In this document: piece by piece, positions 9,492-17,888 of the stretch
Layout: every line of letters begins with the position of its first letter
Numbering within the stretch: the stretch's first letter is position 1
Source: a virus
IMG/VR virus record: IMGVR_UViG_3300028228_000215
Coordinates: 1-24,982 of that record
Length of the DNA: 24,982 nucleotides
Reading direction: 5' to 3' (one strand)
Program-made: the position numbers and the translations under genes
Notes under the pieces: generated by a model
Databases searched by the model: none
What the model saw: only the letters and a program-made list of their open reading frames with translations
Told to the model about the DNA's origin: nothing

Positions 9492-9716
9492 ATGTCACAT
9501 AGATTAAAAGTTCAAGGGTTTACAAGTCTAGTTAGAGAAGTCAATTCTAAAGGTATTGTCAATACCAATGTAACTGAATATGAAACTTATATGAGAAGAA
9601 TTAAATCAAGAGAACAACATGGTGACCAAATTAGAAATGCGGTAAAAGATATAAATAGTTTAAAGAACGAATTAAGAGAAATTAAAGACTTATTAAAAGA
9701 GATGATTAAAAACTAA
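9492..9716 (+). CDS. Small coiled-coil phage protein (74 residues)
   Basis: The start ATG lies 1 base after the previous stop and the final TAA overlaps the next ATG (TAATG at 9714-9718). The N-terminus VQGFTSLVREVNSKGIVNTN resembles small cyanophage proteins with a 'LVRD...GAI.NTD...Y' pattern. Residues 45-74 (IRNAVKDINSLKNELREIKD and on) have the heptad spacing of a coiled coil. The position, between the DUF4815 protein and a tail fibre, suggests a small structural or adaptor protein or an assembly chaperone. No function can be assigned from the sequence. Confidence 0.65.
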   Translation: MSHRLKVQGFTSLVREVNSKGIVNTNVTEYETYMRRIKSREQHGDQIRNAVKDINSLKNELREIKDLLKEMIKN

Positions 9717-10666
9717 TGGCAGTACGAAATATAGCAGTAACGGATACACTCGAAACATTTAGAACCGAATTTAATGATTTGGCACTTAATGATTTTGGTG
9801 ATATTGCAAACCTAAGTGGCGCTATTAGCTCAACTAATTTAGTTGACGCTATGAATGAAACCATTAGTATTGCTACATCTACTGCTGGTTGGACAATTGA
9901 AGACAGTACATCAACTCAACAGATTATTGGTGGTGGTGATGTTTTAAAAGTTTTTGGTACTTCAAATGAAATTGAAGCTGTTGTAAGTGCAACAGACTTA
10001 TTAACTATTGGTTTACCAAGTGTAGTTTCTATTACAACCTCAGTTACAGCACCAACTGTATCAACAGGTAATATGTCATTAACAAATGGTTCTATTACAG
10101 ATTCAAGTGGTGATATTTCTTTTGGTAATGAAAATTTAACTACTACAGGAACAATTAATGGTGGTGCAATTACAGGAACAAGTATTACAGGTTCAGGTGC
10201 AACACACACTTTAGGTACAATAGAAATTTCTGGTAACACAATTAGTTCTACTGACTCAAGTAGAATTGTTATTGATGACACTTTCAGAGCAACTGTTTTT
10301 GAATCAGAAACAGGTTTATTTACTGTAGATGAGATAAGTGGTTTTCCTAGAATAAGGTCTACAAGAGGTGATGACTTTTTAATTTTTGACGCAATACCTA
10401 CATTTAGTGGTTCAATTATATTTGAAGGTGCAACTGCTGATGCTTTTGAAACAACAATGTCTGTTTCTGACCCGACAGCAGATAGAACAATTACATTACC
10501 AGATAATTCAGGAACAGTAATTACAACAGGTTCTACAGACGCAGTTGTAGAAGGTATGATGGGACCAGATTCAATTGGTCAGAATGAATTGAAGTCATTA
10601 GTATCTCTACAAATATTAAACTCATCAGGTACAGTATTAAAAACAATTTTTGGTGCTGGCGCTTAA
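9716..10666 (+). CDS. Tail-fibre-like protein
   Basis: This 316-residue protein is rich in Thr, Ser, Gly and Ile, with short beta-type repeats (TGTINGGAITGTSITGSG near residues 145-160) like phage fibre shafts. It contains DPTADRTITLPDNSGTVIT near residue 250, a motif common in marine phage tail fibres and also present in the gene at 22662 (EPTADRTITLPDQSG). The ending SLQILNSSGTVLKTIFGAGA is typical of this fibre class. A TATAAATA inside the upstream coding sequence (9650-9657) could serve as a late promoter. It lies next to the DUF4815 protein, so it is probably a distal tail or baseplate-attached fibre. Confidence 0.7.
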   Translation: MAVRNIAVTDTLETFRTEFNDLALNDFGDIANLSGAISSTNLVDAMNETISIATSTAGWTIEDSTSTQQIIGGGDVLKVFGTSNEIEAVVSATDLLTIGLPSVVSITTSVTAPTVSTGNMSLTNGSITDSSGDISFGNENLTTTGTINGGAITGTSITGSGATHTLGTIEISGNTISSTDSSRIVIDDTFRATVFESETGLFTVDEISGFPRIRSTRGDDFLIFDAIPTFSGSIIFEGATADAFETTMSVSDPTADRTITLPDNSGTVITTGSTDAVVEGMMGPDSIGQNELKSLVSLQILNSSGTVLKTIFGAGA

Positions 10667-10681
10667 GAATGGAATTAGATT

Positions 10682-11617
10682 ATGGCAGTAAGAAGTCCTT
10701 TATACAATAATTCTGGCAATATACAAGAAATGACCACAACAATGGTCAATGAAGTAATTGACCAGATTGTTTACCAATATTCATTAAATCCAAGTGTTGC
10801 ATTGTCCGTAGTCGGTTCAGGCGGAAGTTTATCTGCTATTAGTGATACAAGATTACAGGCAGGCGCTAGTTCAACAAGTGCCACAGCGTTTCCTAGTGAA
10901 GCCACAACAGCTGAACCAAGTACGGTAACAGTATCATATGATAGAGTTAATTTAACAAACGCTTCATTTACACCCACAGCAGACTCAGGAAAAACATGGC
11001 CAGTTTATTATACATCTGGTGGAAATATTCAGTCAATGAACTTGCAAGATGTCAAAGATACATTTTTGCATCCTGCCATAGATTTATTATCATCTGCTTC
11101 AACTACAACACAACAAGCAGGAACTTATACAATTTCAACTTCATCTTCATTATCAGGTGCAACTTTAGTGAGTGCAACTCCTATATTTTTAGATACAAGA
11201 GCAGATACATCTTTATATACCGCTGGTGGTATTGGTGAAACATTAGACCAACCTACAACTATTACAAGTTACTATTTACACCAAATTGATGGTTCAGATA
11301 CTTCTTATACAGTTCCATTTCTTGCTAATGCGTCAAATAATCTACAAGAATTTGTAGGTGCAACATTTGAATCTTTATTACAAGAATGGATAAGATACAC
11401 TGCTGCTTCTTCAGCAGACGGCTATAATATCACTTATTCTATTGGAACAAGTGGTTCAGGAAATACAAGAGGAACTGCTATTGCAAATACAATATTAAAT
11501 GGTTCTGGTAATTATCAAACTCGTTTTGTAGGAGCTGATGATTATAGAGCTCAAGAGTTTCCTAATGGAACTCCTACAACTGCAAATACTTATAACTTAT
11601 ATATCAACAAATCTTAA
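10682..11617 (+). CDS. Virion structural protein of the marine T4-like type
   Basis: The 311-residue protein begins MAVRSPLYNNSGNIQEMTTT, then MVNEVIDQIVYQYSLNPSVA. This N-terminus recurs in structural proteins of T4-like cyanophages and pelagiphages. Later segments (DSGKTWPVYYTSGGNIQSMN, DTFLHPAIDLL, and FESLLQEWIRYTA near residue 230) are also recognisable. There is no signal peptide or membrane segment. The start is ATG 10682, 15 bases after the previous stop. The protein is probably part of the tail or baseplate periphery; its exact role is unknown to me. It is the last structural gene before the enzyme island. Confidence 0.65.
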   Translation: MAVRSPLYNNSGNIQEMTTTMVNEVIDQIVYQYSLNPSVALSVVGSGGSLSAISDTRLQAGASSTSATAFPSEATTAEPSTVTVSYDRVNLTNASFTPTADSGKTWPVYYTSGGNIQSMNLQDVKDTFLHPAIDLLSSASTTTQQAGTYTISTSSSLSGATLVSATPIFLDTRADTSLYTAGGIGETLDQPTTITSYYLHQIDGSDTSYTVPFLANASNNLQEFVGATFESLLQEWIRYTAASSADGYNITYSIGTSGSGNTRGTAIANTILNGSGNYQTRFVGADDYRAQEFPNGTPTTANTYNLYINKS

Positions 11618-11629
11618 TTATGAATTACT

Positions 11630-12373
11630 ATGAAAATATTATTAACAGGCAGTGAAGGATTTATAGGTAAAAACCTACAATCATTTCTCAAAGACCAACA
11701 TCAACTTATTTGTTTAGACAAAAAATTAGGCAATGACCTAATCAATTGTGACTTAGATTATGAAGTTGATTTAGTTATTCACTTAGCAGGACTTTCAGGT
11801 GTTAGACAAAGTTTAGATAATCCAGTTGACTATTGGATAAACAATGTCGTAGTAAGTAACAGAATATTCAGTCAATTTAAAAACAAAAAAATACTATATG
11901 CCAGTTCAAGTACAGCAAATGAGCCTTGGCGTAACCCATATGCAATGAGTAAGTTTTATATGGAACAAATTGCACCAACAAATAGTTTAGGTATGAGATT
12001 TACAACAGTTTATGGTCCTGGCGCCAGAGAAGGAATGTTAATACCAAAATTAATTAAAAATGATGTTGACTATATCAATGTAGACCATTATAGAGATTTT
12101 ATACACATAGATGACTTAATGAGTGCTATAAAAATATTAATGACAAATAATGTAAAAGAAAAAGTTTTAGAAATAGGTACAGGTAGTTCAATCAATTTAC
12201 TAGATATTTTAGCTCAACTAAATATAACTATAGAAGATAAAAGAATGGGTACTACTTTTGAAAGAAAAAATAATAAAGCAAGTATTCAAATATTAAAAGA
12301 CTTAGGTTGGTCTGCCAAGACTGACTTGATTGAATATATCAAAAACGAAAGAGGTAATTATGGCAATATTTAG
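11630..12373 (+). CDS. NAD-dependent epimerase/dehydratase (extended SDR), sugar-nucleotide type
   Basis: The N-terminus MKILLTGSEGFIGKNL carries the GxxGxxG Rossmann motif (G7, G10, G13). HLAGLSGVRQS (51-61) is the usual segment after strand 4. ASSST (91-95) supplies the catalytic Ser/Thr, and Y104-x-x-x-K108 (NPYAMSK) is the catalytic pair. GMRFTTVYGPGAREGM and HYRDFIHIDDL are family-typical C-terminal motifs of sugar-nucleotide epimerases. At 247 residues it is shorter than the usual 300-330, with a reduced C-terminal substrate domain. The likely substrate is a nucleotide sugar; which one cannot be told. It opens the enzyme island, and the two nearby glycosyltransferase-like genes fit a glycan pathway. 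The last 14 bases overlap the next gene. Confidence 0.85.
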   Translation: MKILLTGSEGFIGKNLQSFLKDQHQLICLDKKLGNDLINCDLDYEVDLVIHLAGLSGVRQSLDNPVDYWINNVVVSNRIFSQFKNKKILYASSSTANEPWRNPYAMSKFYMEQIAPTNSLGMRFTTVYGPGAREGMLIPKLIKNDVDYINVDHYRDFIHIDDLMSAIKILMTNNVKEKVLEIGTGSSINLLDILAQLNITIEDKRMGTTFERKNNKASIQILKDLGWSAKTDLIEYIKNERGNYGNI

Positions 12374-12836
12374 TGGTAATATTATAGAAGCTTATTATGC
12401 TAATTCAGAAAACGATACAGTAGAAGTTATCTACAAACAAGGTGAAAAAGCAATTAATCACTATCTAAAAGTAGATTTTAATAATCAAGACTTTAAAGAT
12501 TTAATAGAAGAATACGATACTGATAAAATAGCAGGTTCAACAATTGCTAGAAATAGAAACTATGCTAGACAATTAAGTGAAATGGTAGACGCAGGTATTC
12601 GGTCTAAAACTGATAATAAAGTTAAAGTTAAGGTCTCTGTTGATGATTTTATAGATAGTATTATAAACTTTAAAAGTGGAGATAAACAATCTGATGAAAC
12701 TTTATTTGCTTTAAAAGTTAAAATATTTGAAAATGATAAAGTAAAATCTTGTAATGATAAAGCTTTAAAATCTTCATTAAGAGCTGCAAAAACACCTGTT
12801 GATATTATTAGTTTGTTTGATAAAATAAATGGTTAA
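12360..12836 (+). CDS. Phage protein of unknown function (158 residues)
   Basis: The best start is ATG 12360 (MAIFSGNIIEAYYANSENDT), preceded by AGAGG at a good distance. A TTG 30 bases upstream in the same frame has no such support. The start overlaps the end of the epimerase gene. The N-terminal half (EVIYKQGEKAINHYLKVDFN, DLIEEYDTDKIAGSTIARNR) resembles a small hypothetical protein found among T4-like cyanophage structural genes. The C-terminal half is Lys/Asp-rich and probably helical. There are no catalytic motifs, signal peptide or membrane segments. It may be structural and misplaced among enzymes, or a small regulator. The final bases overlap the next start (ATGGTTAA). Confidence 0.65.
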   Translation: MAIFSGNIIEAYYANSENDTVEVIYKQGEKAINHYLKVDFNNQDFKDLIEEYDTDKIAGSTIARNRNYARQLSEMVDAGIRSKTDNKVKVKVSVDDFIDSIINFKSGDKQSDETLFALKVKIFENDKVKSCNDKALKSSLRAAKTPVDIISLFDKING

Positions 12837-13395
12837 TATATATTGTGTTAAGTGGGGTACAAAATATGATAGAAGTTTTGTAGAAAAATTAAAAACTTCT
12901 ATTGAGAAACACATTACAATTGAACATAAATTTAATTGTTTTACAGATAGACCTGAAAAAGATTATGATATACCTATTACTCATCCTGAGTTAAGAGGTG
13001 TATGGCACAAACTAGCTTTATTTCAATTTACAGGAAGAAATTTATTTTTTGATTTAGATATTGAAATAAATGATAATATAGATTTTTTAACAGATGAATG
13101 GAAAACATTTACCTGTGTAGATAGTATGCCTTGGAAAAAAACACAAACTTAAAACATTAGCAATCAATAATGATACATTAATTAATACTTCTATAATGAG
13201 ATGGACTGATAATAAAAAGTATTTGATAGATTTATGGAACATAGAGATTTATATTTAAGACTATATACAGGTATAGATAGATTTATTTGGAATGAGGGTA
13301 TCGGTCATACAACATTTAATGGTAACGCTATATCTAGTTGGCAAGAGGGTATAGAGAATAATACAATTGTTCTTTATAACGGAAGATATGTTTGA
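12829..13395 (+). CDS. Glycosyltransferase-like protein with DxD motif, frame-disrupted
   Basis: The N-terminal part (MVNIYCVKWGTKYDRSFVEK, FNCFTDRPEKDYDIPI, GVWHKLALFQFTGRNLFFDL) resembles small phage glycosyltransferases. D75-L-D77 would bind metal and the nucleotide sugar. The raw frame stops at 13152 after a wrong-length A run at about 13132-13138. The continuation reads KLKTLAINNDTLINTSIMRW in another frame. A second break at about 13237 gives EHRDLYLRLYTGIDRFIWNE, ending at TGA 13393-13395. The reconstructed length is about 188 residues. It would transfer a sugar, probably one linked to the epimerase two genes upstream. The gene overlaps both neighbours. Being real but interrupted by sequence error is more likely than decay, because the downstream segments remain well-formed protein. 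Confidence 0.6.
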
Positions 13396-14053
13396 TTTTA
13401 ATACAATTGAAATAATAAAAAAGATACTAAAAGACTATCCTAATAGACTTGTAGATGTTTTAAATTCATTGGGTGAAAGACAACAATTAAGTAAAGACTG
13501 GCTAGTTGAAAAATTAAATGCATACAAACACCCTTTTCGTAATAAAATGAAAAGTGATAGTTTATCAATTATAATATTGTGTAGTTGGTATGGATTATTG
13601 GCTTACAAATTAATTGAAAAATTTAAATTAAAAAAAATTAATAGAATACATTGTGTTGATTACGACCCTAAAGTAAAAAGAATTGCTAATAGATTATATA
13701 GAAAAATAGACAACGAAAATTTAAAAAATGGTGTATTAACATTAATAAAACATTGGGAGCGTGATATTGCTGATGTGCCTGAAAAAGAATTAAAAAATTC
13801 TGAAATATTAATTAATACCTCTTGTGAACATTTAAATCAACAAACTATATATGACATTATAGACAAAACAGACAGAGGAACATTGATTGTTTTACAAAGT
13901 AATAATTATCACAAAATACAAGAACATATTAATACTGTCAAGGATTTACAAGAGTTTGTATCACAATATCAATCAAGATTAATAAATATTGAAATGCACG
14001 AAAAAGATTTTTTAGAATACAAAAGATTTATGATATTAGGACTAAAAAGATGA
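13388..14053 (+). CDS. SAM-dependent methyltransferase-like protein (221 residues)
   Basis: The likely start is ATG 13388 (MFDFNTIEIIKKILKDYPNR), overlapping the previous stop by 8 bases with GGAAG just upstream. A TTG start 21 bases earlier is less likely. Residues 58-75 (SLSIIILCSWYGLLAYKL) resemble motif I of class I methyltransferases, although the usual acidic-x-G-x-G-x-G is replaced by C-S-W-Y-G. VDYDPKVKRIANRLYR (90-105) fits motif II with its acidic residue. ILINTSCEHLNQQTIYDIID resembles the segment around motif IV. The substrate is unknown. The stop overlaps the next ATG (ATGA). A protein or glycan target is plausible from the neighbouring glycosyltransferases. Confidence 0.6.
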   Translation: MFDFNTIEIIKKILKDYPNRLVDVLNSLGERQQLSKDWLVEKLNAYKHPFRNKMKSDSLSIIILCSWYGLLAYKLIEKFKLKKINRIHCVDYDPKVKRIANRLYRKIDNENLKNGVLTLIKHWERDIADVPEKELKNSEILINTSCEHLNQQTIYDIIDKTDRGTLIVLQSNNYHKIQEHINTVKDLQEFVSQYQSRLINIEMHEKDFLEYKRFMILGLKR

Positions 14054-14809
14054 TAGAAGATATTTTAAAAAAAGAACAAATATATCTTTTTTTAGAGAAG
14101 ATAAGATACCTGATAAAAAAATCATAGAAGATATTTTACAAAAAGCTCATTTATTAACCCCTCATAAAAATAATTTCTTTCAATATGATATTGAAGTTTA
14201 TGGTCCTGAATATGATGAGGATAAAAAATATGCTACACTTGCCACAGTTTTGTTCAGATGTAAAAAATATGTATAGAAAAAGTGAAAATCCTAAAGATTT
14301 TATAGAATTAGAAAAAATATATGAAAAATGGTTGTGGTTTCATAAAAATAAAGTAAAAAGTTATTCAGATAAAGAATTTGAAAAGATGAGAAAATCTATA
14401 AATCAGCATCATTTTAATCAACAAATTAGAGCACCTTACTTATTAGTATATTCTAAAAAACAGACGATATAATAACAAATAGTCAAAAAGAAAGTTCATA
14501 TTTTAAAAGAGGTAGATTGGAAAAAGTATTTGATGTTAAAAGCTTAATAAATAATAATATGTGGTTAGTACAGGCAGGTATGCACGGAATTATTACATCT
14601 ATGTTAGCAGTTGAAAAAGGTTTAGACGCTTCTTTTTGTAAATGTTTTTTTACAATACTCATATTCACTCAAATATTTTGAGAAAAGTAAAAGTTAAAGA
14701 TAATGATATAGCATTCACACTAGGAATAGGTTATGGAGATAAAGAAATGATGAAATATCAATCATATGTAGAAAAACCTTTACTAGAGGAGATAGTAAAA
14801 TGGGTATGA
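14050..14809 (+). CDS. Nitroreductase-like flavoprotein, frame-disrupted
   Basis: The coding pieces read, in order: MIEDILKKEQIYLF, then FREDKIPDKKIIEDILQKAH plus NNFFQYDIEVYGPEYDEDKK, then YRKSENPKDFIELEKIYEKW and QQIRAPYLLVYSKK, then MWLVQAGMHGIITSMLAVEK plus GLDASFCKCFF, then AFTLGIGYGDKEMMKY and on to TGA 14807-14809. The pattern 'FR...IPD..I..IL..A...TP..NN', 'R.PYLL', 'Q.GM....M.A...G' and 'GIGY' is that of the nitroreductase (FMN-dependent) family. Breaks lie at about 14080-14086 (T run), 14243-14252, 14455-14461 (A run) and 14644-14651 (T run), all fitted by one-base losses. Reconstructed length is about 254 residues. The protein would use NAD(P)H and FMN; the substrate is unknown. 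It overlaps both neighbours. Confidence 0.55.
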
Positions 14810-15509
14810 AAATAATAGCAATTAGAATAGGCGATAGATATGGACCTGAATATGAAAAATATTTAGAAGAAAAATTACCAGAATATGAGTTTATATGGAT
14901 TAGAAAACCTATTAGAGATGATGTATTATTACAATGGAATAAAATGTATGCTATGTCTTTAGATATAGATGAGCCTGTTGTTGTTATGGATATTGATGTG
15001 TTATTAACAGGAAACTATAAAGATTTATTTGAATATCCTATAAAAAAAGGTCAATTTGTATCTATACCTGGCTGGTGGCGTGATACAGAAAATAAAAGAT
15101 ATAAGATAAACGGTGGTTTTTTAAATACTACCCTAAAGATTGTAGATATATTTATGATAAATTTATGTCAGATGTTGATTTATGGCAAAACTTTTATATC
15201 AAAAGAGGTATTGCAAAAGGTCCTGTTAATGGAGAACAATATTTTGTTGAAGACAATGTAAATGAAGAATTAGAATTAATCACCGTACCTGAAAGTTGGG
15301 TATGTAGATGGTGTGCTAAAGAAGATATAGGTGTTAAAGACTTTGATTTAACAAAATGGAAAATTAAGACTACTCAATTATATAATCAAGTAACAGGTAA
15401 TGATTATGTTTATCTAGGTGGTGAGTTTCATCCTGATATAAAAATGGTACATTTTACACACTCAACAAATAAGCCACATGATTGGGAAGATATAAATGCC
15501 TTTAGATAA
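14800..15509 (+). CDS. Second glycosyltransferase-like protein with DxD motif, frame-disrupted
   Basis: The start is ATG 14800, with GAGGAG 8 bases upstream. The next in-frame ATG (14806) is less well spaced. Residues 60-70 (VVVMDIDVLLT) carry the DxD motif (D64, D66), and YKINGGFF near residue 104 is a second typical glycosyltransferase segment. The T run at 15115-15120 is one base short. The raw frame ends at 15261; the true frame continues as KYYPKDCRYIYDKFMSDVDL, NGEQYFVEDNVNEELELITV and KMVHFTHSTNKPHDW to TAA 15507-15509. Reconstructed length is about 237 residues. It probably transfers a sugar onto a phage or host glycan. It shares the small DxD layout of the gene at 12829, but the two are not near-copies. 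Confidence 0.6.
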
Positions 15510-16692
15510 ACCTACTACAGAGTCGATTAAACCAAAAAGTAAAACTTATTGTCCTGTATTATTTGATACAATATATTCGAGTAATAAAGATGATAGCTAC
15601 CAGTTATGTTGTTATGCTAAACCTAGTAATGTTTCTCGTAAATACAAACAGTCTACACATACACCTTTTGAGTTTTTTCTATCAGATGAAATGAATGAAG
15701 TTAGAAGAAGAGCATTAGTAGGTGAAAAAAATAGATGGTTGCTTAAGATGTTATGATGAAGAACAAAGAATAGATTACTCTAGTAGAATAAGATATATTG
15801 ACCAATATAAAGATAGAGGTTATTATCCTAAAGAAGTTGGAAGAATAGAATTTAAATTAAGACATTTTGGTAATAATTGTAATTTAAGTTGTGTAATGTG
15901 TAATCCTTGGAACTCTACGAACAAGAAGCTAAAAGAATTAAAAAGAAACAGAATACAGAAAATATATTACTGAAGGATATGGCAATTTCTATTATGAAAA
16001 TTAGACTATAAAACATATACAAAATTTTAAAAATACTATATTAGATAATATTGAATTTATTGATAGATTTCTAATAACAGGTGGCGAACCTTTACAAATG
16101 CCTAAACTATGGCAGTTTTTAGTTGAAGATATACCAGATGAACACGCAAAAAATATAGTTTTGATATTTGATACTAATTTAACTAAATTGACTTTTAAAA
16201 ATAAGTATACTTTTGAGGACATTGCTAAGAAGTATAAATCTGTTTCTTTAAATGTATCGTGTGATAATGTAGGTAATAAATTAGGATTTATGAGATATCC
16301 TATTGATGTAGATGAATTTGAGAATAACTTATTTACATATCATAGATACATACATAATATACAAATTTCAGTATCAACTATGAATGTATTAGATTTAGAT
16401 GAAATCTATGATTATTATACAAAGAATTTTAATTTAAAGGTTGTTTCTTTATCATATGTACAAGGTCCTATGATATTATCTGTTAGAAACTTTAAAGACG
16501 AGGTCAAGAGAGAGTTAGAAAAAAATATAGTCATTTTGATAACAAGAACAAAATGTTTATGAGTGAATTTAGCAAATCACCTTGGCCAAATGCAAAAGAA
16601 AAACAATAAATTATTTAAATAGTCTAGGTAAAAGTAGAAATATTGACTGGACTAAAATGTGGGGTAAAGAATGGCTAGATAAACTAGCATAA
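15496..16692 (+). CDS. Radical SAM protein (twitch-type, as in marine myoviruses), frame-disrupted
   Basis: The coding pieces in order are: SKTYCPVLFDTIYSSNKDDS with QLCCYA; GCLRCYDEEQRIDYSSRIRY; LRHFGNNCNLSCVMCNPWNS; FLITGGEPLQMPKLWQFLVE; VSLNVSCDNVGNKLGFMRYP; and the end NIDWTKMWGKEWLDKLA with TAA 16690-16692. CNLSCVMC is the CxxxCxxC motif that holds the 4Fe-4S cluster (codons at 15878, 15890, 15899), and TGGEP (from 16077) is the SAM-binding GGE motif. Early and late Cys residues fit a twitch-type auxiliary region. Breaks lie at about 15725-15733 (A run), 15940-16004 (more than one), 16519-16527 (A run) and 16602 (A run). Reconstructed length is about 400 residues. The substrate is unknown; homologues are common in T4-like cyanophages. 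Confidence 0.75.
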
Positions 16693-16713
16693 GATTGAGA
16701 TAATTCGAAGACT

Positions 16714-17151
16714 ATGAATAAATTTTACATTACTGGCACTCGTAGAGGCCTAGGAGAATCATTAAGTAAAAAATACAATACGGTTGATAATTTACAAGAC
16801 TGTGATGTTTTCATTAACTGTAAACACGATGGTTTTCAACAAGTAGAATTGCTTTATGAGGCTGCAAAACTTCATAAAAAAATAATCAATATAGGTTCTG
16901 CAGGAAGTGATTGGATAAAAGGTCACAAAAAAATGTATAGATACGGTATTGAAAAGAAAACACTAAGAGATGTAAATGAACAACTTTATTATGAAGGTAT
17001 TGATACTTGTATAATTAATTTTGGTTATTTTGACTCACCTAGAGTATTCCATATAGACAAAAAGAAAATGTCAATTGAGTATTGCGTTTCAATTATAGAA
17101 TGGATATTAAATCAACCTCATAGAATAAAAGATATTACAGTATGTCCATAG
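16714..17151 (+). CDS. Short SDR-like oxidoreductase (145 residues)
   Basis: MNKFYITGTRRGLGESLSKK carries the classical SDR nucleotide motif TGxxxGxG (T7, G8, G12, G14). IINIGSAGSDW (57-67) supplies the catalytic-type Ser, and Y77-G-I-E-K81 is a YxxxK catalytic pair. CIINFGYFDSPRV fits the strand after the active site. Classical SDRs have about 250 residues. Here the part between the nucleotide motif and the Ser is compressed (about 45 residues), which removes strands usually present, but the frame is intact. It may be a reduced phage version. Substrate unknown. The final 10 bases overlap the next start. Confidence 0.7.
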   Translation: MNKFYITGTRRGLGESLSKKYNTVDNLQDCDVFINCKHDGFQQVELLYEAAKLHKKIINIGSAGSDWIKGHKKMYRYGIEKKTLRDVNEQLYYEGIDTCIINFGYFDSPRVFHIDKKKMSIEYCVSIIEWILNQPHRIKDITVCP

Positions 17152-17591
17152 ATTTAAAAAAGATTATAGAAGAATTAAAAATATTACCTAAATTTGAAGA
17201 CCAAATCAGTCTTCAAGGCACAAAAGATAACTTAGACCCTTTCTGGGGTGTAGGTAAGTGGATTGAAAAACATAAAATGGGTATGAAAGAAACAGATTTT
17301 AATGTACCAATATTTGATATTCCGTATACAAATTCTATTCTAAAAGAATTAAAAATGTATAGAACAAGAGTAATGAATTTAAAATCAAAAACTTGTTATT
17401 CTTATCATAAAGATTTATCAAAAAGAATACATATACCCATACAAACAAATAAAGACTGTTTTTTAATTATAGATAAAAAAGTAGAACATTTACCAGCAGA
17501 TGGCAACTATTATGTTATTGATACAACACAATATCATACAGCTCTAAATGCGTCTAGGGAAAATAGAATACATCTAGTAGGAGTTATATAA
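17142..17591 (+). CDS. Aspartyl/asparaginyl beta-hydroxylase-like oxygenase
   Basis: The C-terminal half matches the Fe(II)/2-oxoglutarate Asp/Asn hydroxylase family: SYHKDLSKRIHIPIQTNKDC with H89-x-D91, R95 and H97; EHLPADGNYYVIDTTQYHTA with the distal H132; and NRIHLVGVI with R142 as the likely 2-oxoglutarate-binding Arg. The family pattern 'H.D..KR.HIPI.TN..C' and 'MPADG..Y.IN....H...N.S...RIHL' is followed almost completely. The protein has 149 residues, so it is essentially the catalytic domain with a short N-terminal extension. The likely reaction is hydroxylation of a protein side chain or small molecule; the target is unknown. The start overlaps the SDR gene by 10 bases, which suggests coupled translation. 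Confidence 0.75.
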   Translation: MSIDLKKIIEELKILPKFEDQISLQGTKDNLDPFWGVGKWIEKHKMGMKETDFNVPIFDIPYTNSILKELKMYRTRVMNLKSKTCYSYHKDLSKRIHIPIQTNKDCFLIIDKKVEHLPADGNYYVIDTTQYHTALNASRENRIHLVGVI

Positions 17592-17594
17592 ATA
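17587..17594 (+). promoter_or_regulatory. T4-type late promoter box TATAAATA inside the enzyme island
   Basis: An exact octamer overlaps the stop of the hydroxylase-like gene and ends 5 bases before ATG 17600. Transcription would begin almost at that ATG, so the box would suit the desaturase group downstream (from 17889) better than the 90-residue gene itself. It lies in one of the very few gaps in the island. Confidence 0.5.
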
Positions 17595-17599
17595 GTAGT

Positions 17600-17872
17600 A
17601 TGATTACAAGAAAACTAATACAACAAAGACCAAATACAAGTGTTGATTTTTATACACCTAGTGATGAGGTTATAAATTTGATAAATGAATATGCAGAAAG
17701 TGACTTACAATCAACGGTAAGTGACGATAATCTGGTCAAAACTATTTCATATACTTTATCAGATGAGAATTATACATCTTTGGGTAGTATAAGTACGATT
17801 ATAAATGCACAACAAGATAGATTAGATTATTGTAATACTAATTTAATTTCATTTAATATAGTAGAATCATAA
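17600..17872 (+). CDS. Small phage protein of unknown function (90 residues)
   Basis: MITRKLIQQRPNTSVDFYTP and SDEVINLINEYAESDLQSTV resemble a small hypothetical protein that recurs in T4-like cyanophage genomes, usually near structural genes. The second half (VKTISYTLSDENYTSLGSIS) looks like beta strands. No catalytic motifs, signal peptide or membrane segments are visible. It is flanked by a TATAAATA box upstream and a 16-base gap before the desaturase. Function unknown. It stands out among enzymes and may be a displaced virion protein. Confidence 0.6.
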   Translation: MITRKLIQQRPNTSVDFYTPSDEVINLINEYAESDLQSTVSDDNLVKTISYTLSDENYTSLGSISTIINAQQDRLDYCNTNLISFNIVES

Positions 17873-17888
17873 AAGTTAGGTTTACATT

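Noticed and set aside
9916-10281. Minus-strand open frame of 121 residues opposite the tail fibre
   Set aside because: Repetitive Val/Pro/Ile composition expected from the reverse of a Thr/Gly-rich fibre; no support.
12330-12359. TTG start giving a 10-residue longer protein at 12330
   Set aside because: ATG 12360 has an AGAGG at good spacing and starts the recognisable MAIFSG sequence; the TTG has no such site.
13140-16690. Interpreting the broken island genes as separate short genes or as decayed pseudogenes
   Set aside because: The pieces line up in order as parts of single known families and remain free of random stops apart from homopolymer sites, so intact genes with sequence errors fit better.
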